This document shows, in pieces, positions 17,043 through 25,763 of a DNA stretch of 64,000 nt (position 1 is the first letter of the stretch; every line of letters starts with the position of its first letter). Made by a program: the position numbers and the translations under genes. The notes below the pieces were generated by a model. That model saw only the letters and a list, made by a program, of their open reading frames with translations, did not search any database and had not been told where the DNA came from. Source of the DNA: CAZVWH01 sp964631175 (GTDB lineage Bacteria; Planctomycetota; Phycisphaerae; Sedimentisphaerales; Anaerobacaceae); the NCBI GenBank assembly GCA_964631175.1, contig CAZVWH010000001.1, forward strand, positions 1 through 64,000, given 5' to 3'.

Positions 17043-17904
17043 CGGACTCAACGGTGTTATAAAGCAGCATAGTTATCGTCATCGGGCCTACGCCGCCGGG
17101 TACGGGGGTGATAAGCGAGGCCTTTTCCTTAACCGCTTCAAAATCAACATCACCAACGAGACGATAACCCTTCTTTTTAGTAGGGTCTTCCACGCGGTTA
17201 ACGCCTACATCAATAACGACCACACCTTCTTTTACGATATCGGCTGTAATTGTGTTCGGCCTACCTGCTGCCGCGATGAGAATGTCAGCCCGTTTGGTGT
17301 GCGAGGCAAGGTCCTTGGTGCGAGTGTGACAGATGGTTACAGTAGCATTTGCATTGGGCTTTTTCTGGATAAGCATATTTGCAAGGGGCTTGCCGACAAT
17401 ATTACTTCGGCCAACAATTACCACGTCGGCCCCTTCAATAGTCACGCCGCTGCGGATAAGTAGCTGGATAACGCCGTGCGGCGTACAAGGCAAAAACCCT
17501 TTCTCACCCACCACCATTTTGCCGACATTCATCGGATGAAAACCATCGACATCTTTGGCAGGATCAATTGCTAAAAGAACCTCGGCTTCGTTAAGGTGCT
17601 TCGGCAAGGGTAATTGTACTAAAATACCGTGGATTTTTGGGTCTTTGTTCATCTTTTTAACTAACGCCATCAACTCTTGCTGTGAAGTTTCAGCCGGCAG
17701 TCGGTTGTCATCGGAATAAATCCCTATCTCTTCGCATGTTTTCTCTTTAGCCGTGACATAGGACTTGGAAGCAGGGTCCTCACCGACAATGATTACACCC
17801 AGGCCCGGCACAATTCCTTGCTTTTTCAACTTAGCTACTTCTTCTTTTAGTTCCGCCCGCATATCAGCGGCCACCTGTTTGCCATCAATAATTTGTGCTG
17901 TCAT
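17011..17904 (-). CDS. folD: Bifunctional methylene-THF dehydrogenase/cyclohydrolase
   Basis: FolD interconverts 10-formyl-THF, methenyl-THF and 5,10-methylene-THF with NAD(P). ATG at 17904 is chosen because GAGGA lies 8 bases upstream; the in-frame ATG at 17919 overlaps that site. The 297 residues contain [17 protein letters not shown] (catalytic Lys), [20 protein letters not shown] and the nucleotide-binding GRSNIVGKP, and end in [18 protein letters not shown]. The final [11 protein letters not shown] is longer than usual and derives partly from the word repeat. It is separated from fhs by the tandem hairpin array, and serves the step between Fhs and MetF. Confidence 0.97.
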   Translation of the reverse strand: MTAQIIDGKQVAADMRAELKEEVAKLKKQGIVPGLGVIIVGEDPASKSYVTAKEKTCEEIGIYSDDNRLPAETSQQELMALVKKMNKDPKIHGILVQLPLPKHLNEAEVLLAIDPAKDVDGFHPMNVGKMVVGEKGFLPCTPHGVIQLLIRSGVTIEGADVVIVGRSNIVGKPLANMLIQKKPNANATVTICHTRTKDLASHTKRADILIAAAGRPNTITADIVKEGVVVIDVGVNRVEDPTKKKGYRLVGDVDFEAVKEKASLITPVPGGVGPMTITMLLYNTVESAKGKQKTEDR

Positions 17905-17925
17905 TGTTTTTATCCTCATTTATTA

Positions 17926-18128
17926 ACCCGGCCACAGGTGCCGGGACTAACCGTTGATACCCCGGCCACAGGTGCCGGGGCTAAACTACTCTACCCCGAC
18001 CGCAGGGGTCGGGGCTAAACGTTGATACCCCGGCCACAGGTGCCGGGGCTAAACGTTGATACCCCGGCCACAGGTGCCGGGGCTAACCGTTGATACCCCG
18101 ACCGCAGGGATCGGGGCTAAACGTTGGT
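17926..18128. repeat. Six tandem 33-34 base hairpin units between fhs and folD
   Basis: Six units start at 17926, 17959, 17993, 18027, 18061 and 18095. Each is a hairpin of the type CCCCGGC-loop-GCCGGGG followed by CTAAACGTTGAT. Units 3 and 6 read CCCCGAC ... GTCGGGG, so both sides of the stem changed together. Unit 1 has a shortened stem. The array fills the whole folD-fhs spacer and reaches the fhs stop codon. It could attenuate or stabilise the operon message. It is not a CRISPR array: there are no unique spacers. Confidence 0.9.
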
Positions 18129-19891
18129 TAAAATAATCCTTGAACCTTTCCGGTATTGACGTCCATATCGATTCGTCGGAACGCAGGATTCGAAGCGGTG
18201 CCCGGCATTAGCTTAATCGCACCGGCTACAGGGACAATAAAGCCGGCACCTTTATAGACAAGAATGTCACGAATTGGAAGCTCCCAGCCGATAGGCCTGC
18301 CCTTAATATCAGGGTCGTGTGATAAGCTCAGGTGAGTCTTAACCATGCAGGTCCCGAGCGTCCTGGAGTCGGGATCAGCTTCCATAGCCTTCGCCTTTTC
18401 CAGAGCCTCGTCTGTATATGTTACGCCGTCAGCTCCATAAACTTCCTTGGCGATTAGTTCAATTCGTTTTCTAAGTGGAGTTTCCAAATCGTAAAGGAAC
18501 TTAAAATGGTTCTTTTCGCTGCACGCCTGAATCACAGCTTCCGCCAGCTCGATAGCACCGTCACCACCCATTAGCCAGTGCTTTGAAACCGCAGCCAGAG
18601 CTCCATTTTGCTCGGCGATTTTGCATATCAGGTTTATTTCGGCTTTGGTGTCGGTGTGGAAGCTGTTTATACAAACCACCGGCCGGACTCCGCTTTTCTT
18701 GACGGTCTCGATATGAGCAACAAGATTCTCACAGCCCTTTTCCACTAATTCAAGGTTTTCGCTGGTATATTCCTCGCTTAAAGGTATGCCGGGCTTAACG
18801 GTGGGGCCTCCGCCGTGCATCTTCAGAGCACGAACAGTAGCAACAATTACCACCGCATTGGGAGTAAGGCCGGACATACGACACTTTATATTCCAGAATT
18901 TCTCAAAACCGATATCGACTCCAAATCCACTTTCGGTAATATGGTATTGGCCTAACCTCGTGCCGAGCATGTCCGCAATGATGGAGCTTTGGCCGACAGC
19001 AATATTGGCAAACGGCCCTGCGTGCACAAATACGGGCTGGCCCTCGATGGTCTGCAGAAGATTCGGATTAAGCGCTTCGGCCATCCACGCTGTCATTGCG
19101 CCGTCAACTTCGAGGTCGGCAGTAGTAACTTCGTTACCTTTTTTGTCATAAGCCACAACAATCTTGGCTATCCGCCGGCGTAAGTCTTTCAAGTCTTTGG
19201 CCACCGAGAGTATCGCCATAACCTCGCTGGAGACGGCAATTTGGAATCCTGAGTCCATCTCGTAGCCATCCATTTTTCCGCCCCGGCCGATCCTGATATT
19301 CCGCAGGGCCTGAGCACAAAAATCCATCACCCAGAGCATCTGAACCCTTTCAGGATCAATATCTATCCGCTTGAGGTTGCTCCTGGCTAAGCGGGCGTTG
19401 TCATAGTTTCTCTCGTGCTGCATACGGGAAGTAAGAGCTACCATAGCAAGATTGTTGGCATTTGTGATGCAATCGATATCACCTGTAAGTCTTATGGATA
19501 AAGGTGTAAGAGGAATACATTGCGCAAGGCCGCCGCCGGCAGCGGAACCTTTGATATTGAACGTCGGCCCGCCACTTGGCTGGCGAATCGCCCCGGCCAC
19601 ACGTTTACCAAGCTTACCCAAGCCCTCAACCAAACCCATGGCCGTTGTAGTTTTGCCCTCACCTAACGGGGTAGGTGTAATGGCGGTAACATCAATATAA
19701 TTTCCTATTGGGGCATCTTTTAGGCGGGCATAAGCTTTTTGAAAATCGACTTTGGCTAACCTGCGACCCATAGGGATTATCTCGTCGGCCTGCAGTCCCA
19801 TTTCATCAGCCAATTGGCTAATAGATTTACAGTTTTCCTCAGCAGCTTCAGCTATTTGCCAATCCTTCATCTTTGTAGGGTCAAGTCTCAT
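18128..19891 (-). CDS. fhs: Formate--tetrahydrofolate ligase
   Basis: This enzyme makes 10-formyl-THF from formate, THF and ATP, the entry of formate into the methyl branch. ATG at 19891 follows GAGGAGA by 6 bases. The 587 residues include the ATP-binding loop [12 protein letters not shown] (about residue 70-81), [19 protein letters not shown], and [14 protein letters not shown]. The length is slightly over the usual 555-560. It is the first gene of the minus-strand cluster, with folD downstream after the hairpin array. The 200 bases upstream hold its promoter region and nothing else recognised. Confidence 0.97.
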   Translation of the reverse strand: MRLDPTKMKDWQIAEAAEENCKSISQLADEMGLQADEIIPMGRRLAKVDFQKAYARLKDAPIGNYIDVTAITPTPLGEGKTTTAMGLVEGLGKLGKRVAGAIRQPSGGPTFNIKGSAAGGGLAQCIPLTPLSIRLTGDIDCITNANNLAMVALTSRMQHERNYDNARLARSNLKRIDIDPERVQMLWVMDFCAQALRNIRIGRGGKMDGYEMDSGFQIAVSSEVMAILSVAKDLKDLRRRIAKIVVAYDKKGNEVTTADLEVDGAMTAWMAEALNPNLLQTIEGQPVFVHAGPFANIAVGQSSIIADMLGTRLGQYHITESGFGVDIGFEKFWNIKCRMSGLTPNAVVIVATVRALKMHGGGPTVKPGIPLSEEYTSENLELVEKGCENLVAHIETVKKSGVRPVVCINSFHTDTKAEINLICKIAEQNGALAAVSKHWLMGGDGAIELAEAVIQACSEKNHFKFLYDLETPLRKRIELIAKEVYGADGVTYTDEALEKAKAMEADPDSRTLGTCMVKTHLSLSHDPDIKGRPIGWELPIRDILVYKGAGFIVPVAGAIKLMPGTASNPAFRRIDMDVNTGKVQGLF

Positions 19892-20093
19892 AGCGTCTCC
19901 TCATTTTAAATAATTATTCGTGTGATTTTTTTCGCGACGTAACGCAACAACAGGATTAAACAGTAAAGGTACTGTCCATAGAAACTATCTGGGCGATTAC
20001 AATTTCAGAGCTACTTTTTCCCTTCGTTTTTCTGTCTAATCTTTATTTTTAGTTGGGCAATCTTAATAAAATCAAAAGATATGTACAAATAAA

Positions 20094-20509
20094 AAAGTGA
20101 AATTCCACGCAGTGCGGTTTATAGAGCCGGCTGAAAACCCGAACGAATAATTTCCCTTTATTCTCTCAACCGGAAGACAATTGTATCAATTCCACACGGG
20201 GACACTTACACGAAAATCACGAGCTATCCACCAAAAATCTCCGACGGGTTATGTTGAATTGCATTATGACGATGCCGAAAAATATGGTATTGCAGACGGC
20301 GATTACGTAAAGGTTTCCAAACGTAGGGGCAAGGTTATAATTTTAGCCAGCGTGGGCAGTCGGGTGGCAAAAGGCTGGCGGGGCTTGCCAATATACTCAC
20401 TAACGATGCGTTGGACCTGATTGCTAAAATACCAGAATTCAAGGTGTCTGTACTGCAGCAATCAAAAAAACAGAAAACATCTATAAAGCCTTGTGACTTT
20501 GGCACTTAA
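20094..20509 (+). pseudogene. Decayed C-terminal remnant of formate dehydrogenase catalytic subunit
   Basis: Translation of 20094 onward gives a recognisable molybdopterin-dinucleotide-binding domain: VKFHAVRFIEPAENPNE, a TAA stop, then FPFILSTGRQLYQFHTGTL, KSPTGYVELHYDDAEKYGIADGD and VKVSKRRGKV. After RVAKG the frame changes; the next frame reads LANILTNDALDLIAKIPEFK and ends at TAA near 20509. The expected GVVFIPFHF segment between them is deleted. One in-frame stop plus a frameshifting deletion and the absence of the upstream 600 residues show a pseudogene. Its family, the CO2/formate-interconverting Mo/W enzymes, fits the neighbouring fhs. A 79-residue ORF at 20181 is only a piece of it. 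The bases from 20510 to 20654 hold dispersed repeat words. Confidence 0.85.
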
Positions 20510-20654
20510 AACAAATCCCATAGCCAAATGTAAAACAGCCGTTGAGCTCTCAGAAATCACCTCGTGCTACGTAGCAACTCTGCTTTGCCCTGCGCAACGG
20601 TTACGCAGAGCAGAGAGCTACTTCGCAGAATAGCATCAGCTATACCTGGGCACT

Positions 20655-22163
20655 TTATGGTACATCTAACGGGTCCATATCCTTGATTCTATCGGCATAA
20701 AGCTCATACGGATATTTTTGTAGGAGCTGCTTTTTGTAGTTAGCTAATATCTGCTCCCGTTTTTCGTCTAACATTCTCCATTTGATACCATTATTCAAAT
20801 TACTGGAGTATTCTTTCAGCTCAGCGGGCTTCTTTTCCAATATCTTGACTATGCGCCACTTGACTGCTGTACCGTAGAAGCCCTTTACCGGCCCTATTAT
20901 TTGATTTGGCTCACCTTTCCACAAATCGCTGAAGAAAATTCCTTCATTGCCCGGATAAACATTGAAAGGTTTACCTTTTTTTTGCAAAGAATATTCTTCT
21001 TTAATCGCCTCAAAATCCTTGCCGCCTTCCAGCTCAGCCTTTACCTTACGGGCTGCTTCAAGGTCCGGACACCAAATTTGATCGATATTTATCGTCTTGG
21101 ACGTGCCGAACAATTCTTTGTTATTCTCGAAATATTTAACCATCTGCGCTTCATTCGGTTCCTTTATATCTTTGACTTTGTCCGCTCTGACTCTGCCGAG
21201 CAGGACCATAGCTTCTCGCTCTTTTAGCTGGTCTAAGAAATTTTTATCTTTATCAAGCTCGAGTGTTTTGGCCTTAGCGACAAATATCGGAATCCTCAAA
21301 GCTGCGTTTAATAACTGTTCCACACCCTTTGCTGTATTCAAATTCTTTGGTCGGCTTGGTGGAGACATGCTTACCAAGGTATAGAACCAGTCCTTTAACG
21401 TTAACTTTCCACCGTCAAAAGTTGCCAAGACAATGTTTTTCTCCTCCGGCGTTAATTCTCCTTTTACTTGAGAGATAAGTACCCACCATTTATCACGCGG
21501 TCTTTTCGGATTGGATAATAACCTTTGATGGATTTGGGCTGCCTTAGGAAAATTATCGCTGATTTTCTTAAGGTGGAAATCTTGACATAACTGATTGTAA
21601 TATTGTTCTGTAAGCCGATTAGCCTTCTGTCTTTGTAGCAGTGCTTTTGCCCGCCTTTGATCCAGCTTGGGATTGGCTTTTATTTGCTTGTCGATTTCAG
21701 CGTCGGTAACTTCCAATTCGCTCAGCCTGCCTTGCAAATAACTTGCTCTAACTAAGCCTGCCAGTTTTCTATCTCTGAATTGCCCAATCTGGACGCTGAT
21801 TTCTTCACGCTCCAAATAGCCTTGCTTGCGTGCCTCTATAGCTATTGCTTTTTCTGCTATCATTGTCAAAAGCACTTCATTGACATCAACAGACTCGATT
21901 GGGTCACTGTACCTGTTATAACCCAAAGGACGAAGCTCCATCATCAATCTCTTTTCAAGCTCCTCTTTAGTGATGACATAATCGCCGATTTTGGCAACAA
22001 TATTCGACTGCTCACCAGCTTTGACGGCTGCCTGCTCTTGCTGCCGCTTTTCAGGTCCTGGCTTGCTTTCTGCATGCTCTGCAGCACAGCCGTTATCAAG
22101 GACTACTACCAATAGGCCCAGTGATAAAGCCAATCTTATCGGAAATAGCTGCCGATTAAACAT
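20655..22163 (-). CDS. Secreted peptidyl-prolyl isomerase, SurA/PpiC-like
   Basis: The 502-residue protein has an N-terminal signal of about 27 residues ending near GCAAE; the cysteine could be lipidated but the preceding residues do not fit a good lipobox. A SurA-N-like helical part follows (IGDYVITKEELEKRLMME, VNEVLLTMIAEKAIAIEA). The C-terminal third (about 345-450) resembles a PpiC parvulin domain, with DLEAARKVKAELEGGKDFEA and a closing IIGPVKGFYG. It is probably an envelope foldase for exported proteins. It stands alone; two direct copies of ACTATTATAGCATT lie upstream (about 22217-22245) and may be promoter elements. Confidence 0.8.
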   Translation of the reverse strand: MFNRQLFPIRLALSLGLLVVVLDNGCAAEHAESKPGPEKRQQEQAAVKAGEQSNIVAKIGDYVITKEELEKRLMMELRPLGYNRYSDPIESVDVNEVLLTMIAEKAIAIEARKQGYLEREEISVQIGQFRDRKLAGLVRASYLQGRLSELEVTDAEIDKQIKANPKLDQRRAKALLQRQKANRLTEQYYNQLCQDFHLKKISDNFPKAAQIHQRLLSNPKRPRDKWWVLISQVKGELTPEEKNIVLATFDGGKLTLKDWFYTLVSMSPPSRPKNLNTAKGVEQLLNAALRIPIFVAKAKTLELDKDKNFLDQLKEREAMVLLGRVRADKVKDIKEPNEAQMVKYFENNKELFGTSKTINIDQIWCPDLEAARKVKAELEGGKDFEAIKEEYSLQKKGKPFNVYPGNEGIFFSDLWKGEPNQIIGPVKGFYGTAVKWRIVKILEKKPAELKEYSSNLNNGIKWRMLDEKREQILANYKKQLLQKYPYELYADRIKDMDPLDVP

Positions 22164-22344
22164 AATACACTCTCCTATTCATACACGGTTTTCATTCAAC
22201 AGTAATCTTTTTTAACTATTATAGCATTTCGACTATTATAGCATTATACTTTACCTTGACAATTAGCTTAAGCTTTAATAGCCATCCACCAGCACCACAT
22301 GCCCGTCCCCTCGGCCTTGCTCGGGACAGGCCTGAGCAGATTAG

Positions 22345-22365
22345 CCCCCAAATTCATTTGGGGGG
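22345..22365. repeat. CTAAA-type hairpin
   Basis: CCCCCAAA pairs with TTTGGGGGG around TTCA. The TTAG tail lies on the left (22341-22344), so this copy is in reverse orientation. Left of it (about 22300-22337) is another CCTGAGC/GGACAGG word. It lies between the SagB-type gene end and the foldase gene start. Confidence 0.6.
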
Positions 22366-22404
22366 TTTCACTACCACGCTTGAGACCCCGCCTTGGGAGA
22401 ACCC

Positions 22405-23001
22405 TCACTTAGGATTCTTACGACGATACCCTACCACGACCATATATATAGGCTCAAGTTTATCCGGTAGTGATAAAACTTTGCCGACACCAAGATCATC
22501 AAAGGCCCCGACAGCAACAGAGCCGAGCCCTAAAGCCTCAGCTTGAAGGTGGACGTTCTGGACAGCGTGGCCGGCTTCCATATAAACATAGCGCATACCT
22601 CGCCGGCCGTAGTGTCCCGTAGTTCTGGCAAATTCGGCTGCAAAAACCAAAGTCAGCGGTGCCGCTTCAATAAATCCCTGTTCCCACGCAGCAGACACAA
22701 GCGCAGAACGCAGGTCCTGAGCCGAAAGTTTTTCCAGAGCATGTTCACCAAGCAAATAGTGAAAAAGGCCCTGCTCATCCACTAACAAAAGTTCCAGCGG
22801 ATAGGTAGCTCCTGCTGAAGGTGCTGTGCGATACCTGCTCTTAGTGTCCTGCCCCTGAGCCGCCCAGGTTAATTGTCCGATTTGCTCAGGTGTAAGAGGC
22901 TGAGACCGAAAGTCACGCCAGGACCGCCGGGTAGCTATTGTTCGCTCCAGTGACATTGAACCGTCCTGGCTCGGTTTGGGAAGGTTTATTATTTCACGCA
23001 T
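22405..23001 (-). CDS. SagB/ThcOx-family nitroreductase-fold oxidoreductase
   Basis: This 198-residue FMN-dependent nitroreductase-fold protein has the SagB-type motifs TIATRRSWRDF (FMN phosphate binding), APSAGATYPLELLLV and YMEAGHAVQNVHLQAEALGLGSVAVGAFDD. SagB proteins oxidise azolines in peptide natural products, but stand-alone copies like this one usually have unknown substrates. No YcaO or precursor peptide gene is nearby, so a RiPP role is not supported. A palindrome CCTGCGGTAAAACCGCAGG lies upstream at about 23090. Confidence 0.88.
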   Translation of the reverse strand: MREIINLPKPSQDGSMSLERTIATRRSWRDFRSQPLTPEQIGQLTWAAQGQDTKSRYRTAPSAGATYPLELLLVDEQGLFHYLLGEHALEKLSAQDLRSALVSAAWEQGFIEAAPLTLVFAAEFARTTGHYGRRGMRYVYMEAGHAVQNVHLQAEALGLGSVAVGAFDDLGVGKVLSLPDKLEPIYMVVVGYRRKNPK

Positions 23002-23217
23002 GTTTAATCTCGTTCTTAATCATTTTAATCTGTAGTATCATATCCATAAAATCAAACTATGTCCAGATTCCACAAAGCATGTTAACCTGCGGTAAAACCG
23101 CAGGCAAAACCCGCCTCGAGCCGCGTTTTGCCACCGAAGCGATAACAACAAACCATCCAGCTTTGCATCCATCCACACCGGCAACTTGAAATGACCGCTG
23201 TCTCATCGCATTATTTG

Positions 23218-23760
23218 TTAGGAAGGATTTCTTAAAAACGACAGAATCTGCAGAATCTCAGCTATCGTTTCGTCATAATTCTGTCGGGTCAAATTAAATA
23301 GCACGACATCGGTATAACTTTTTACTTCAGAGATTAAAGCAGAACCTTTTTGTGCCACGGTCGCCAATACGGATTTCTCGGATTCAAAAAGCCGGCGAAC
23401 CGCCGCAACAAACTTACCAGATAAACACTCCATTTTCCCGATTTCGTCGATGACAAATAACTCCGCATCACTTTGCTCAATGTCTAAGACAGGCACTACG
23501 GATTTTTCAAAGCCGGTGACATCTACGCCGTATTTTCCTACTTTGAAACGCCCTTTGATGTCGATGTGTGAAAGTATTGCCGTAGCCTCATCCAGGCGAG
23601 TCCAGCGAAAACCTTTACGCTTGTCTCCTCGGCGGATTTCCTGCGTATAAAAACCTGCCGCCTTTTTGCAGTTCAGATTTTCTAAGATTTGCATTACGGC
23701 GGTCGTTTTGCCACAGCCCGGCAGTCCTGTTATCAGGATTTTAGCTGACCTGGATGACAT
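23218..23760 (-). CDS. THEP1-like nucleoside-triphosphatase
   Basis: ATG at 23760 gives 180 residues starting MSSRSAKILITGLPGCGKTT, with the P-loop at residues 10-17. Walker B is LFVIDEIGKMECLSGKF. The family (NTPase_1, THEP1 in Aquifex) hydrolyses nucleoside triphosphates with low specificity. The open frame extends upstream into the preceding gene, but the P-loop spacing of family members supports this start. It follows the beta-helix gene by 46 bases on the same strand. No functional link is evident. Confidence 0.87.
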   Translation of the reverse strand: MSSRSAKILITGLPGCGKTTAVMQILENLNCKKAAGFYTQEIRRGDKRKGFRWTRLDEATAILSHIDIKGRFKVGKYGVDVTGFEKSVVPVLDIEQSDAELFVIDEIGKMECLSGKFVAAVRRLFESEKSVLATVAQKGSALISEVKSYTDVVLFNLTRQNYDETIAEILQILSFLRNPS

Positions 23761-23806
23761 ATCCAACGAATCAAATTCGAATATCGAATTTCGGTTTTTA
23801 GGCCTG

Positions 23807-25483
23807 TTATCTCTGCTCAAGCCAGTTAGAAGCCATGATAGCAAAATCCTTGTAGTCCACTTTGCAGTCGCCGTTTATGTCGCCTGCTATGATGGTTTCG
23901 CATACGGGGCCACCAAAATATGATTTGCCAGCTTCTGCTGTGCCGCCATAGGCGCCCATATTGATTCTGCCGCCGTTAGGAAATAGCTCTAATCCAACAG
24001 GACTGTTCGGATCGCCTGCATCAATACAGGGACTGGTGACATCATCCTTAACCCAGCTTTGGCTGTTTGGGTCCCAGCGCCCTGCTTGTGATTTCAAATG
24101 TAAGTCTTCCCTATTCGGATTAGCAAAACGCGGGTCGATATCGATGTTACCTTGTCCCCATGTAAAAGTCGAATTATCCCCGGAGATCGATATGCCATCC
24201 TGGCCGTCTTCGACGTTGGAGTAACTGATTGTTATGTGAGAGCCAGTATCTTCGATTTCATTATTTGAACTGTCTGTCAGAGTGACAGGTTGTGAACAAT
24301 CCCAGATGATACAATTGATGACTGTTGCTGTTCCGCCGCCCGGATTGAGGCGATACGGAGGACCCCATCTGCCCAAATCGAAAAGCCTAAGCCCTCTGCC
24401 ACAATCTACAATCGTGTTATTAACCAAAAGCGCCTCACAAGAATTCTCTACCGCTATACCGGCGTTACGGCAGTCGTAAATTACATTATTCATCACGACC
24501 GGAAAGCACCTGTCACGCAGGACAATGCCGTGATCATCACTTCCGGCAACGACGTTTCCAGTAATAACCGCCGAACACCTTGTGGGATTTATCATATCAT
24601 CGTGTTCAGGATTCAAGAACAGGTTATTTTGGATAAGAGGTGGGGGGTCGCTCTCACCCCACAAATCAACATCATCATTATCGCCGCGTTTACCTGTAAA
24701 GAAGCAATCTTCAACCAATACGTATGAGTACCTCGTATGCACACCCTGCCCGATGGAAAGAAACCGACAGCCTTTAATATCTGCTTTTGCATCTCCAGGA
24801 TGATTTGGGTCATCCGATATTATGGCTATGGCGTCACCCTCTGCATTTCTGCTCTCGTCAGGAAGTTTTTGAAAGATGCACCTTTCAAAATCGACATGAC
24901 TTGCTAATACAACCAAAGCCTCGTGATACGTCCTCGGCCCAGGCTCATAGTAGTCCTGATGTGCACCTTCGCTGTCAGCGTACTCAATGATACAGTGCGT
25001 AAAGCGACTGTCCGCTGCCTTAATGAGCATAATCTGTTTCCACGTTGTGCCGTCTTCATAACGTGTAAAGCGAATCGGCTCGGCTTCGTTGCCGTCAGCT
25101 AAAAGCTGGCCATAGACGAGAAGCGAGACGGAGTCCTTCATTAAGATTGCTGTTCCCGGCTCAATATTTAAAACAATGCCAGCCGGTACGAAAACGTTAT
25201 CTTCGACAACGACTGTTCCGGACCACGTGGTATCCTCGGTAAGCTCGCCTGCAACACGGATTTCAACTGGCTGCTGGGAATTATTTGCATAGGCTGGGAC
25301 CACGTAAAACATAAATCCTATGCAAAATATAAACCCCCAAATAAACCTGTCCTGAGCCAGGTCGAAGGATTTGGGGGCTAAATATCTCTCGACATTGCTC
25401 GAGACAGGTTTAGCCCCGCAATTTATTGCGGGGTCAACATGCGGTTTCACAGGGGGTTTACGTTGATCTTTACTCCTTTGCAT
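23807..25483 (-). CDS. Secreted right-handed beta-helix protein with dockerin-like tail
   Basis: ATG at 25483 has AGGAGGA 6 bases upstream. The 558-residue product has a very long N region (about 55 residues) before the signal peptide core (FIFCIGFMFYVVPAYA). Residues about 17-50 of it are encoded by two CTAAA-tailed hairpins. The body contains beta-helix coils (ADIKGCRFLSIGQGVHTRYS, ALLVNNTIVDCGRGLRLFD), as in pectate-lyase-fold proteins; no lyase active site was identified. A shared module with SPCIDAGDP and GRINMGAYGGTAEA precedes the dockerin-like GDINGDCKVDYKDFAIMASNWL. It belongs with the two related genes at 25764 and 27995. Confidence 0.85.
   Translation of the reverse strand: MQRSKDQRKPPVKPHVDPAINCGAKPVSSNVERYLAPKSFDLAQDRFIWGFIFCIGFMFYVVPAYANNSQQPVEIRVAGELTEDTTWSGTVVVEDNVFVPAGIVLNIEPGTAILMKDSVSLLVYGQLLADGNEAEPIRFTRYEDGTTWKQIMLIKAADSRFTHCIIEYADSEGAHQDYYEPGPRTYHEALVVLASHVDFERCIFQKLPDESRNAEGDAIAIISDDPNHPGDAKADIKGCRFLSIGQGVHTRYSYVLVEDCFFTGKRGDNDDVDLWGESDPPPLIQNNLFLNPEHDDMINPTRCSAVITGNVVAGSDDHGIVLRDRCFPVVMNNVIYDCRNAGIAVENSCEALLVNNTIVDCGRGLRLFDLGRWGPPYRLNPGGGTATVINCIIWDCSQPVTLTDSSNNEIEDTGSHITISYSNVEDGQDGISISGDNSTFTWGQGNIDIDPRFANPNREDLHLKSQAGRWDPNSQSWVKDDVTSPCIDAGDPNSPVGLELFPNGGRINMGAYGGTAEAGKSYFGGPVCETIIAGDINGDCKVDYKDFAIMASNWLEQR
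25334..25433. repeat. Two CTAAA-tailed hairpins in frame inside CDS leader
   Basis: Hairpin 1 spans 25334-25377: CCCCCAAAT and ATTTGGGGG with the CCTGTCCTGAGC...GTCGAAGG word in the loop, then tail CTAAA. Hairpin 2 spans 25414-25433: CCCCGCAATTTATTGCGGGG, with a TTTAG tail on its left. The tails therefore face each other. Both lie within the leader-coding part of the beta-helix gene ending at 25483 and keep it in frame. Confidence 0.8.
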
Positions 25484-25604
25484 TTTTCATCCTCCTGCAA
25501 GGGATACTACGAATGTTTATAATTCAATGATATTATAACATATTTACATCTTACGCCCAAAATGTTTACCCAAAAAGAGATATATCCGCATCGGCAGCCG
25601 TTCA

Positions 25605-25755
25605 CCGGCACTACAGGCCCGTCCCCTTGGCCTTGCTCGCGGCAGGCCTGAGCCGGGTCGAAAGACGTGCCGGCTAAACGTTGTCCCACGTCCATCATCA
25701 CTCGTCCTTCTTCTGTCTTCTGTTCTCTGTCTTCTGTTCTCTGTCTTCTGTTCTG
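25605..25755. repeat. CCGGCA hairpin plus CAGAAGACAGA word array
   Basis: CCGGCA at 25605 pairs with TGCCGG ending at 25673, tail CTAAACG, with CCTGAGC...GTCGAAAG words inside. From 25685 a pyrimidine-rich array follows: GTCCATC-type words, then at least three units of TTCTGTTCTCTGTC. On the minus strand these read CAGAAGACAGAGAA. The array sits between the two beta-helix genes. Confidence 0.7.
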
Positions 25756-25763
25756 AATTGGCG

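Noticed and set aside
17926..18128. Possible CRISPR array
   Set aside because: Units are contiguous 33-34 base hairpins without unique spacers, and no cas gene is in the window.
20148..20150. TAA in the FDH remnant or TAG in the HEPN gene as recoded codons
   Set aside because: Selenocysteine uses TGA, not TAA or TAG, and the FDH fragment also has a frameshift; suppression of TAG has no support in other genes here.
20181..20420. Separate small gene of 79 residues
   Set aside because: It is a fragment of a decayed formate dehydrogenase frame that continues in another frame after a deletion.
22405..23001. RiPP biosynthesis locus around the SagB-type gene
   Set aside because: No YcaO, leader peptidase, precursor peptide or exporter gene is nearby.
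25700..25755. Possible CRISPR or microsatellite locus
   Set aside because: Units are degenerate 14-base words that recur at other gene ends; there are no spacers.
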